Positions 17,130 through 26,400 of a DNA stretch of 43,641 nt are shown here, piece by piece. Position 1 is the first letter of the stretch; each line of letters begins with the position of its first letter. The DNA lies in assembly GCA_016182545.1 (NCBI GenBank), contig JACPGG010000070.1:3182-46822 (forward strand), read 5' to 3'. A program made the position numbers and the translations under genes. This stretch comes from Ignavibacteriales bacterium. Lineage in GTDB: Bacteria; Bacteroidota; Ignavibacteria; UBA10030; UBA8401. The notes under the pieces are model-generated. The model was not told where the DNA came from. It saw nothing but the letters and a program-made list of their open reading frames with translations, and did not search any database.

Positions 17130-18737
17130 TCACTCAATGTGGTTGTACGCCAGTGTCGAAAAAAAATCACTGAAGCTCTTATCCAAAATAAGCCGGTCGA
17201 GAATCGATTTTGAAACCGTATATTGCTGGATCATCTCTTTTCGTTTTTCGATCGACAGGATCCGTTTCAATTCCTCGCCCGACGATTTTTTGTACATTTC
17301 GTCTGTCAGCATCGTTCCTTCGGTCCTGCTGGGGCGAACGATATGTTTCCATTGCCACAGTTGTGTCCGAGCGATCTCTGCTTCGGTTGCTGTCAAAATA
17401 GTATCGTTCTTGATCAGCATCCCTTTACCGCTTATCCACGACGAAATATATTCCAGTAGAGAGCGAATGGTGGATTGGAAATCCTGAATATTCATCTCAC
17501 CGCGGTGCACTGTCAGCAGATCACTTTCAGTAACGATCACATCGTCGCGTTTGCGATGCAGTTGATTCGGACCTTTCATCGCCTCATCAAAAGCCATCTT
17601 GGAGATGGGCAGGATCGCCGGGTGCATGATCCACGTACCGTCAAATCCCTCTTCAGCTTCACGGGATTTATCGACGTGGATCTTGATCATCAACGCTTCG
17701 TTATGCGTGCCGTCTACTGTTGCAGGGTGCAATGTTGTCGGTCCCGCCAATGCATGTACGCCCCGTTTATGACTTGTTTGAATCGTCAAGAGAGAGAGAG
17801 AATGGAGGAAATTCGTCATGGTTGAAAGGCGTACGACATCCGGTACGACATATTCGCTAAGATGTCGGACCTTCTTCATGAAGCTGAAGACGTAATTCCA
17901 CCAATTGCATTGCAGCCCGACGCAATGATCGCGCAGCTCGTACATGATCTCTTGAGTTTCGAATGCAGCCGTGAGCGTTTCAATGCTAACCGTTGCCTTA
18001 ATAGTTCCGTGTGGGACTTGTAACTCGTCCTGTGTCATGAGAAAAATATCGTTCCACAGTTTTGCTTCCTGTTGATTTTCTATCTTTGCCACGTATATGT
18101 ACGGCCCTTTTCCTTGTGCTCGAAGTTCCTCCGTATTGTGGAACACGAATAGTCCGAAATCGAAGATCGACGCTGATATCGGTCTGCCTTCGACAAGAAT
18201 ATGTTTCTCCAATGCCTGTAGTCCTCTCGGGCGGACAATCAGCGTTACACTGTTTTGCACAATAGCGTGCTGTCTTCCTTCATTGTCAGCGTACATGAGT
18301 GATCCATGAATACCGTCATGAATATTACTGTGTCCTTGTACGACATTCTCCCAGGTGGGTGAGAATGTATCTTCGAAATCGGCAACGAACACATTTGCAC
18401 TGGAGTTCAATGCGTCCACAATCGTTTTCGTATCGGGTGGACCAACTAGTTCAATGCGCCGATCGAGCAGGGGATAGGGAATTGGAGCTACCTTCCAATA
18501 CGATGTCCGTATGTGTTCAGTCTCTTTCGGAAAAGAAGGCATTTTTCCTATAATAAGTTCGTTCTGCCGTTCCTGTCGCCGCCGTAAAAGTGCTCGCCGT
18601 CGTTCACCGAATTCGCGTTCAAGTGTTACAATGAACCGTAACGCTGCGGGAGTCAAAAGATCGGGATGTTTTTTCACAGCATCAGAGATACTGACGCCTT
18701 CCTGTAAATGGTATTGAATTTGGCTCATCATCGTCAT
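17130..18737 (-). CDS. aceB: Malate synthase A homologue with altered active site
   Basis: The 535-residue protein (ATG 18737, GGAG five bases upstream) aligns along its whole length with malate synthase A: FVADFEDTFSPTW, KATVSIETL, SFMKKVRHL, TSHKRGVHAL, FDGTWIMHP and RTQLWQW. Canonical enzymes condense glyoxylate and acetyl-CoA. Here key positions differ. The Mg-binding Asp of GRWDYIF is Asn281 (NWWNYVF), the catalytic base of the LMEDAATAE motif is Thr449 with its Glu neighbour replaced by Leu (TILTATEAE), and the GGMAAQIP loop is AGPTTLHP. Arg169 and Glu253 are kept. It is therefore unlikely to make malate by the known mechanism; it may be a pseudo-enzyme, a sensor or an enzyme of changed specificity. 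No isocitrate lyase is nearby, and the gene sits three bases from a GAF-PAS kinase gene. Automatic annotation would probably call it aceB. Confidence 0.87.
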   Translation of the reverse strand: MTMMSQIQYHLQEGVSISDAVKKHPDLLTPAALRFIVTLEREFGERRRALLRRRQERQNELIIGKMPSFPKETEHIRTSYWKVAPIPYPLLDRRIELVGPPDTKTIVDALNSSANVFVADFEDTFSPTWENVVQGHSNIHDGIHGSLMYADNEGRQHAIVQNSVTLIVRPRGLQALEKHILVEGRPISASIFDFGLFVFHNTEELRAQGKGPYIYVAKIENQQEAKLWNDIFLMTQDELQVPHGTIKATVSIETLTAAFETQEIMYELRDHCVGLQCNWWNYVFSFMKKVRHLSEYVVPDVVRLSTMTNFLHSLSLLTIQTSHKRGVHALAGPTTLHPATVDGTHNEALMIKIHVDKSREAEEGFDGTWIMHPAILPISKMAFDEAMKGPNQLHRKRDDVIVTESDLLTVHRGEMNIQDFQSTIRSLLEYISSWISGKGMLIKNDTILTATEAEIARTQLWQWKHIVRPSRTEGTMLTDEMYKKSSGEELKRILSIEKRKEMIQQYTVSKSILDRLILDKSFSDFFSTLAYNHIE

Positions 18738-18774
18738 GTTCACTCCGTCGTGTATGCGTATTGCATCCTGTTAA

Positions 18775-19329
18775 CTACTTAGGCCTCCCGGGAGGGAGAG
18801 GAAATTTTCCGGGTGCAGCGTCCTTCTCTTTTTCCTCTGAGGCAATGAAATACGTCACGATACCAGTCGCAACCAATGCCGCTCCCGCGCCATACCAGAG
18901 GTATTGCGAGGAGCCAGCCGGTTCAGCCGGTACAAGTGCGACTTCGAAATAAAAATCGGTGTCATCAACACCTCCCGGCAATTCGTCCAGGATATTCCAT
19001 ACGATCGTTTTATCTTTTCCTGTCGTCGTTACAATTCCGACATCGCCCGAGATTTTTTCAGGACGATACATGAATTCGCTGTCACTTTCTTTTTTCAGAA
19101 ATAATTCGGTACGGTATTCACCGTCAAGAGCATATTCTGTGTTTCCGCTTTTCTTTTTTTCCGCTATTAAAAGGTCATATTGTATGAGAACAGTACTGTC
19201 CTGAAGATCAAATCGGACATTGACAATTGACGGAGTCTGTCCATAGCTCCATTGACTTACCCAGAGAAATGTCATCACAATCATGAAAATCATACTATAT
19301 CCTCGATGGAAAGAATTGTGAATATGCAT
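18775..19329 (-). CDS. Unknown exported protein with one beta-domain and C-terminal membrane helix
   Basis: The start at ATG 19329 is chosen for its AAGGTGG site and the signal peptide it gives (FMIVMTFLWVSQWSYGQ). The 184-residue product has one predicted beta-sandwich segment (VNVRFDLQDSTVLIQYDL through IVWNILDELPGG). A C-terminal hydrophobic helix (WYGAGAALVATGIVTYFIA) follows, then a charged, proline-rich tail (LPPGRPK). I do not recognise the family with certainty; similar domains are found in Bacteroidota-type surface proteins. It lies between the subtilisin-like protease gene (116 bases upstream) and the malate-synthase-like gene (37 bases downstream). The layout suggests a periplasmic domain anchored in the membrane by the C-terminal helix. 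Confidence 0.75.
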   Translation of the reverse strand: MHIHNSFHRGYSMIFMIVMTFLWVSQWSYGQTPSIVNVRFDLQDSTVLIQYDLLIAEKKKSGNTEYALDGEYRTELFLKKESDSEFMYRPEKISGDVGIVTTTGKDKTIVWNILDELPGGVDDTDFYFEVALVPAEPAGSSQYLWYGAGAALVATGIVTYFIASEEKEKDAAPGKFPLPPGRPK

Positions 19330-19445
19330 GACGGCACCACCTTTTACGTTGTTACAGATTTGCAGGGAAGAATCCTCTCTCGCAGGCTGTAACAGAGAGG
19401 ATTCATTTCCTGCAGTATGTCTACGATACCATGACATACACTCGT

Positions 19446-21860
19446 TTATTTGATCAATAACATTCTGCGTACTGTCGTGTACCCGTTTTCTGCTTCAAAC
19501 CGGTAAAAATACATCCCGGTCGGAAGATTTGTTGCATTGAACTGAACAGTATGTTTTCCCGCATCACGGATTCCTTCTGCAACCGTTGCGACTTCCAAAC
19601 CGAGCAGGTCGTATATCTTGATCCGGATATTCTGTCGTTCCGGAAGCGAGTACGTTATTGTTGTTACCGGATTGAACGGATTCGGATAATTTTGCGATAG
19701 CGTGATCGCTGACGGAGTTGCAGCAATGCCTCGTCCTGTTTTTGAACTGCCGGACGATTTCTGGAATGCCGATTGTTGAGAAACTACCGCTCTGGTCTGC
19801 GTGCTCGTCAGGGTATAATTGGCAACCACAGTTGCATACCCGACGATTTTGTACGTATATGTACCCGGCGTAGTGACCCAGTAGGTCAACACTTCAGGAT
19901 TTTCCAGAGAAGCTCCTGAGGTCACTTCGTTGCCGTCAGGATCGAGCAGATAGAAATCAACATCGACACCTCCTGTCCAGCCGAGCTCGGCACTGATCTG
20001 GATCGTATTGTCTGCGACATCGAACGGGATCAATTGCGTTTCGGGGATTCCTTCCACAGATGGTCCCACGGTCCCGTTGTACGTTGTCGATTCATCGACA
20101 AATTCTGTGTTGTTGGGAAAAATTTTACCATCGAGATACACATTGTCGACGTAGATCTTTCCGGTGAGTGCGCGTATTTCAAGTGTGTGGTTGGTATTGT
20201 CCAATCCGGCAAATGCACTTCGCACATCCCATTGTGGATTATCACTATAGTAATTGATCTTCCCGCGCGATACACCGTCAATGAAAACTTCAGCAACTCC
20301 ACCGTCAGAATTTGTCGGGTATCCTACCTTTACACTGGTTCCGAAGAATACGGCACGCACCGACGGTCGTTGAACGATCTTTTTTCCCTTCACTTTCATA
20401 AGACCTGTTTTGTATGTGCCACCGGAGGCATTTTCGTTTTCAACCGTCCGCCAAGAACCGAAGTAGCCGAGATCAACGTGATCTTCTTCCACGATGGTCC
20501 ACGCTCCCTGACTTGACCATTTCGTGTCGCCCGCGAGAAATTGTATTCGATTCCCCGGAATGGTCAACGCTTTTTCAACAGCCGCACGGACATTTATATA
20601 TCCCGTGCCAACCTGGTGATATTGGTAGCCGGACATCGGATCCGCAGTCGACGTGAGTATCTCTTCGATCTGATCGGGGGAGAGCTGCGGATTGGCATTT
20701 AACAAAAGGGCAACGGATCCGGCAACGAACGGTGTTGCCATGCTCGTTCCGCTGAGAGATGCATAGTAGGTGTAGTACGCCGGGTGATTGACATCAACGA
20801 CCGGACCTAATGCACCAACCGGAGTTGCAAGCGCACGTGTGGATATTATGCTGACACCGGGTGCGGTAAGATCGGGATGTTCATACTCTTCGGTTGCTTC
20901 GCCGCGGCTTGAAAAATCTGCAAGCACTTTTGCTTTTGTTCCTGCTGCAACACCGATTACCCATGGATTGATCGAGTACGTTCTCATTGTATTGTTATCC
21001 GGTCCGTCATTTCCGGCGGCGAACGTTACGACTATTCCATTTCGGTACGCTTCATAGCTTGCTTTGCTGATAGGATTGTTGGGATCATATTCGCTTGTAC
21101 TGTTTCCCCAACTGTTGGTGATTACCGATGTTTTAAAACGATCCTGTGTTGCAATGGCATAGTCAAAACCGACCAGCGCACTGAGGATTGAAAGTCCTTC
21201 ACCTGCACCGACGCCAACCAGTGATGCTTCGGGAGCAACTCCTCTATAGTAGTAAGGGTTGCGTTCATCTGTTGCTGATGCTTCACCGGTTCCGGCGACG
21301 GTTCCCGCAACGTGCGTGCCGTGTCCGCTCGTGTTATCTGTGTTGATGACACCTTCGACAAATGCCGACGTTCCGGTCAATCCCAGGTCGCTGATGACCT
21401 TCACATTCTCGATCACTTTGTTGCGAAACGGAAGATCGGGATGTGCCGCGTCGACGCCGCTGTCCAGGACAAGAATTGTTGAACCTTTCCCTTTATACTT
21501 CAATACATCCTGCACATAATGCGCGCCGGTTATTTCACTCGCCACATAGTTGAAATATTGCAGCGGTTCATTGAAGTACACGCTTTCAACATTCTCCCAG
21601 TCCAAAACGGCGGTGATCTGTTCTTTTGTCAGCAACGCACCACACATCGGTAGCGATTTCAATGCGAGGTAGGGAACGCCGAGTGAAGTGATCGTTGAGA
21701 CATCATCTGTATGCCTGAAAGTGACGATCACCTGGAAAGGTCCCGGTTCCGCCGAGATCTTTTGTTGAAGTTTTGAATCTACAATTCCTTTCGAAACACC
21801 GATGCTTGTTCCCACAAGCACGACAATAAGGATAGCAATAAAGCGGTTAACGATAGTCAT
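19446..21860 (-). CDS. Secreted subtilisin-like serine protease (S8) with T9SS sorting domain
   Basis: ATG 21860 lies five bases after AGGAGG, giving 804 residues. A signal peptide is followed by an I9-like propeptide region (FQVIVTFRH to VESVYFNE). The catalytic domain carries the complete triad: Asp133 (VLDSGVD), His180 (GHGTHVAG) and Ser373 (GTSMATPF), with the oxyanion Asn in AAGNDGP. A jelly-roll-like domain (about 430-590) and a PPC-like beta-domain (about 600-700) come next. The protein ends in a T9SS sorting domain (QNYPNPFNP, ending in VRRMLLIK). It is thus an extracellular or cell-surface protease, likely nutritional or for processing of surface proteins. It lies in the minus-strand run behind the exopolysaccharide export genes, 72 bases after a small barrel gene. 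Confidence 0.95.
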   Translation of the reverse strand: MTIVNRFIAILIVVLVGTSIGVSKGIVDSKLQQKISAEPGPFQVIVTFRHTDDVSTITSLGVPYLALKSLPMCGALLTKEQITAVLDWENVESVYFNEPLQYFNYVASEITGAHYVQDVLKYKGKGSTILVLDSGVDAAHPDLPFRNKVIENVKVISDLGLTGTSAFVEGVINTDNTSGHGTHVAGTVAGTGEASATDERNPYYYRGVAPEASLVGVGAGEGLSILSALVGFDYAIATQDRFKTSVITNSWGNSTSEYDPNNPISKASYEAYRNGIVVTFAAGNDGPDNNTMRTYSINPWVIGVAAGTKAKVLADFSSRGEATEEYEHPDLTAPGVSIISTRALATPVGALGPVVDVNHPAYYTYYASLSGTSMATPFVAGSVALLLNANPQLSPDQIEEILTSTADPMSGYQYHQVGTGYINVRAAVEKALTIPGNRIQFLAGDTKWSSQGAWTIVEEDHVDLGYFGSWRTVENENASGGTYKTGLMKVKGKKIVQRPSVRAVFFGTSVKVGYPTNSDGGVAEVFIDGVSRGKINYYSDNPQWDVRSAFAGLDNTNHTLEIRALTGKIYVDNVYLDGKIFPNNTEFVDESTTYNGTVGPSVEGIPETQLIPFDVADNTIQISAELGWTGGVDVDFYLLDPDGNEVTSGASLENPEVLTYWVTTPGTYTYKIVGYATVVANYTLTSTQTRAVVSQQSAFQKSSGSSKTGRGIAATPSAITLSQNYPNPFNPVTTITYSLPERQNIRIKIYDLLGLEVATVAEGIRDAGKHTVQFNATNLPTGMYFYRFEAENGYTTVRRMLLIK

Positions 21861-21932
21861 ACACACCTCCTGTATAGTGGTTGTAAAAAAAGTTGATTAG
21901 GTATTTGGTAATGAGAATTTCATATTTTGTTT

Positions 21933-22391
21933 TTACAATACGTACCGGAAACCAAACCCGCCTGTCATCAGCAGATCGGTCGAAGGGACAAGACCGATCT
22001 TTGGAGAAACTTCCAGAAAAAATTCAAAATGCTGTTTGAACAGCCATGCAATGCCGACGTTTCCGCTGAATCCCACGACCGGATCGTCCCTTCGTGCGGT
22101 TTGAAGGAAAATTCCCGGACCTGCGTACAAACCGATGTTATATTCCTGTCCTTGTTCAAGCGTACGGATCCTGTAATCATAGTGGCATTGCAGAAAGAAC
22201 CAATTGTCCATTCTCCACGCAAAAAGAAAGTCGAGAGAATTGGATGACGGGTACCGTGCTTGCGCCGAGACCGCAGTTGGTGCGCCGACAATAACTCCGA
22301 TCCCAAGTTTGTCTTGCGAGTATGCCACCTGACGATCAAACGAGAACAAACAGAGTGCAAGAATTAGAATGACATGTGATGAATTTTTCAT
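21933..22391 (-). CDS. Small outer-membrane beta-barrel protein
   Basis: ATG 22391 has GAGGAG just upstream and starts a signal peptide (VILILALCLFSFDRQVAYSQ). The 152-residue product shows alternating hydrophobic strands with aromatic girdles (WFFLQCHYDYRI, YNIGLYAGPGIFL, HFEFFLEVSPKIGL) and ends in GGFGFRYVL, typical of a short eight-stranded outer-membrane barrel. The exact family is not recognised. It begins 16 bases after the acidic lipoprotein gene, so the two are likely co-expressed. Confidence 0.8.
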   Translation of the reverse strand: MKNSSHVILILALCLFSFDRQVAYSQDKLGIGVIVGAPTAVSAQARYPSSNSLDFLFAWRMDNWFFLQCHYDYRIRTLEQGQEYNIGLYAGPGIFLQTARRDDPVVGFSGNVGIAWLFKQHFEFFLEVSPKIGLVPSTDLLMTGGFGFRYVL

Positions 22392-22407
22392 CGTCTCCTC
22401 ATACAGT

Positions 22408-23406
22408 TTAGTGTACCGTGTACGGCATTCCCCACACATGTGTCGAAACCTGTGCAGTGCTGTCGTACAATGATTCATGTGTCCACACTTCGACTAAAGA
22501 GTGGAAACTCCCTTTATTGAAATGCGGGGACATCGATATTTCATAGAGACGCTCATACACACCGTTGGTGTTTGTTTCGGATGTCAGATCTAATTGCTGT
22601 TTCATCGAAACTCTTCCATGTTCGGCACTGCCGCGACGGACCAGGACGATCTCAGGATCCGGTTTTGAACTTTCGACGCGGACCTTGATCTGCACCTCTC
22701 TCTCTTTCCAGCAATGTGGGAAGAGCGGTTTATATTTTTTCCAGTACAAATAGAAATCAAGCGGGGAAGTGACCGAAAAAATTGTCGTGTCGGAGAATAC
22801 GATGCTGATTTCCACTATCCGTGCCGATCGTACTGTTGTGCCACCCTCCATCAACGAGAGTGCTAATTTTTTCCATTCGATCTTTCCGCTGTCGTTATCG
22901 TCATCTTCTTCATTGTCATCCTGATCGTCGTCATGATTTTTTGAATCCTGTTTATTAATGAAGAGTATCTTTCTGGTAAATGTCTCTTCCAATGGTTTTC
23001 TGAACACTACCCAGGATTTTGAGGAATCGGTGAACGTTACTGCCGCAATGACCGCTTCTCCCGATGTCTTTTTTTGTAATGTCAGCACGGCTGTCGAATC
23101 GCTTGTTGGATTCAACGAAGAGGTATGAGAAATGAGACGTGTCTTCCTCACAAGCTTTATCTTTTCCCGCGGTCCATGAGCCGGATAAATATGTCTCATG
23201 ATGTCAACCGGCTCACTTTCATTGTCATTCAACGGAGCAAGTTCGGTGGAGACAAATCCATCCTGTAATGCCGTACGTTCCAGAGCACTTTTATCTATGA
23301 CGGCTGCCAATGGTCCCGTAACATTATTCGGATCATCGGCACAGGAGGGAAGAACGCAGAACAGAGCAACGATACCGGCGAATAGTGCTTTTTGTGTTGT
23401 TCTCAT
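22408..23406 (-). CDS. Lipoprotein of unknown function with acidic Asp/Glu-rich loop
   Basis: ATG 23406 is preferred over the in-frame ATG four codons upstream because GAGGTGGG directly precedes it. The 332-residue product has a lipoprotein signal (VALFCVLPSCAD). The body is predicted to be beta-rich and hydrophilic, with no family I recognise. About residues 160-180 hold a striking acidic stretch (DDDQDDNEEDDDNDSG) that could bind calcium or act as a flexible linker. It follows the giant FN3-repeat gene by 12 bases and precedes a barrel gene by 16 bases, so a role at the outer membrane with these partners is plausible. Confidence 0.8.
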   Translation of the reverse strand: MRTTQKALFAGIVALFCVLPSCADDPNNVTGPLAAVIDKSALERTALQDGFVSTELAPLNDNESEPVDIMRHIYPAHGPREKIKLVRKTRLISHTSSLNPTSDSTAVLTLQKKTSGEAVIAAVTFTDSSKSWVVFRKPLEETFTRKILFINKQDSKNHDDDQDDNEEDDDNDSGKIEWKKLALSLMEGGTTVRSARIVEISIVFSDTTIFSVTSPLDFYLYWKKYKPLFPHCWKEREVQIKVRVESSKPDPEIVLVRRGSAEHGRVSMKQQLDLTSETNTNGVYERLYEISMSPHFNKGSFHSLVEVWTHESLYDSTAQVSTHVWGMPYTVH

Positions 23407-23418
23407 AACCCACCTCAT

Positions 23419-26400
23419 TTATTTTGTAAGGAGCATTTTTTTGGCTATGGAAATGCCATTGGATGTTGTCAGTTGAGAGAGATACACACCGCTCGGAGCT
23501 GTCGATCCATCATGGTTTTTGCCGTTCCATCGGAACCAGTAATTCCCCGGTTCAAGCGTACCGGACTGTATCGTTTGTATTCGTTGTCCAAGAATATTGA
23601 AGATGCTCAGTTCAACGAATGAACGGAACGGTATCGTCACAGGAATCGATGTCTCGGGATTGAACGGGTTTGGATAATTGTTTCCCAGTGTAAATGATGC
23701 CGGTGTCTTTACAGATTCCAATATTTGCCGTATCGAATCGCTTGTCCCGACAACAATCTTCATTGTTGTCATGCGATCAGCCGGTGAGAAGACGTACGTC
23801 GAATCATTCCGCAGATTCACGCATCGCGATGCTTTTAAATCGATCAAATACACCTCGAATTGATCCGGAACTGAATGTATGCCCGACACCGTCACTTGAG
23901 ATTTATTTCTTGCAGGAAGCCAGACGTTGAATTCCCACGATTGGCGATGGTCGAACGCAGATCGCATGTCGGTTGCAAAAGTTCGGTGACGCTCATTCCA
24001 ATCCGGGCGATCAAAATAAACTGCAGGAAGCATGTCGAAGCCCGCCGGCTTGTGGATTTGTCTCCGAAATTTTTCTTCTTCAATACCAAACCATGTCGCA
24101 CGGTCTGCGTACTCATTATTTGTCAGTCCGATCGATAATTTCCAACCTCTATCCGTTGATTTCGGAAGCGCAGCGGAAGCCGGTGCCGGAGCAGGAGATG
24201 AAAACAACGTAGCATACGGGACTCTTAAATAATTCTTTGCCGAGTCATTGAAGAAATAATATCCGACATACGGTCGCAGTGTATCCGAAATCGAAAAACT
24301 GCCGTCGAATGAATAGATCGGTTGTGTGATGCCGTTGACAGATTGCAACTGTGACCAGGCAACGATCGAATTGAACGGGTTGGTGATCAAATTCCATCCT
24401 GGATGTAATTGTATCTTGACCTCTTGCATCGAATCCAGTGCCGCCGCAGAAATTGTCCGTTCAATCTTTAGCGGACCTTTTTTGATGAACCAGTATGCAC
24501 GTCCCGTTGTGAAGGAAAAATTTTGACTTCCGTCGAACGGTACCAATATTCGTTCGCCGTCTCCGTTATCCCAATAGATTTCCCAATCACTGCGTTGAAT
24601 TCCCAGCATCATTGAATCGACCCTGGTATTGCAATTTCCCGGAAGTCCTATGATCCGGTAGTGAGTTGGCTTATAGTCCGAGGGATTTTTATATGTCGGA
24701 AATTGGAATGAAGCGTCGATACTGATTTGACCCGGATACGGAGGAAGCAACGTTGTGAACGAACGGTCCTCACCTTCCGTTGAACCCAATTGATTCGTTG
24801 TGCTGACACGGTAGTGATACGTTGTATTGGGAGTGAGACCGTACAGGGTATTCGTGATTTTTCGCCCCGTTGCGGTATCGGGAATTGTCAGCGGGATGCC
24901 ATCTACCGAGTTGCCGTAGGCATTGGTTGTCCCATACTGGAATCGAACAGTAGTTTCGTAGCCGTTCGCTGAAACGAGCGCGCTGATCGTTGCTGATGTG
25001 GATGAGAGAGCGCTTGGCGGTTCTGTTGTTGCTGACGGAAGATCACCCGCTTTCGTTGTAAGAGTCCAGTACGGTGAAAAAGCGCTCCACAAACCATCTT
25101 TCCCTGCACGAACGCGCCAGTAGTATGATCTATTGACAGCAAGTGTCCGCAATTCTTTGGATGTAGTTGACAGTGTTGTATCGTTCTCCGTGAGAGAAGA
25201 AAAAATTGAATCGGTTGCAACCTGCAAATGATATCGAAGAGTATCCGGTGATGATGACCATCGCACGGTGACACGTAACGGCTGATTCGTTGCGCCGTTT
25301 GCGGGGGATACGAGCGTCGGTACATTTGGTATTTGTGATGTTGTGGTAAACTTCCATACGGACGACCAATCGCTCGACACAAGAAGGTAATTCGATCTCA
25401 CACGCCAGTAATATGCAGTTCCGTACTCTAACGAGGATGTTTGTATCGAAGTACCTGTCACCGAATAATCCTCAAGCACGGTCGGAGAAAAATTTTGATT
25501 CTTCGAAAGTTGCACATGGTACGACGCTGCCCCTGCATCCTGATCCCAACGCAGCGTAATTGTTGTCGGCTGGTTCGTGGAATTATCTGCCGGAGAATTC
25601 AACGACGGTCCGGCGGATGATGATGTTTGTCCGGTCGTAAAATTGTTCGGCTGTGACCATTGACTGTTATTCTGTGATTGATTGGATCGTACTCGCCAGA
25701 AATACCGAGTTGATCCAACGAGTCCGGATATTTTCCGCGATGTTGTTCCGATCGTAGAATCGTTTAGTACGATCGCGGTGAATGCAGAATCGAATGCCAA
25801 TTGCAGCCAATAGGAAATGGCATTCGGCGCAGAATTCCATGAGATCGTTACTGTATTTGATTCAAGCGTCAATCCGTTTGGTGGATATATTGGATCGGGG
25901 GGCGGAGGAAGTACGATGTTGGTCTCAAACGACCATGTGGACGACCAACTGCTTGCTCCTCCGTTGTTGAGTGCTGCAACGTGCCAATAGTATTTGGTGT
26001 TCTCTGCGAGAGATTCGATCCTGCAAACGGTGTCGATGACCGAAGCATCATTGATTATTAGAGTAGAAAAACTCTGGTCCGTACTCACCTGTAGATGATA
26101 TGACGTTGCTGATGTGACCGGTCTCCACAAAAATCGCATCCCAGTCGGAACGTTTGTTGCATTATTCAACGGTTCAACAAGGGCGGGAACCGAAGGGGAG
26201 TTCGGAACGGTCGTAAAGTTCCATACGTCTGACCATTCACTGGCAAAAATGAGGTAGAGCGATCTGACTCTCCAATAATATTTCGTGCTTCCGTCAAGAG
26301 ATTCCACCTGAATGGATTCTGTGAGCAACGATGAATTATCAAATACGATGGATGTGAAACTGCTGTTTGTTGACACTTGCACTTGATAGGAGAGGGCAGT

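Noticed and set aside
19330-19437. Longer N-terminus for the 18775-19329 protein
   Set aside because: The extension has no signal or domain character, whereas ATG 19329 has a good ribosome site and starts a signal peptide.
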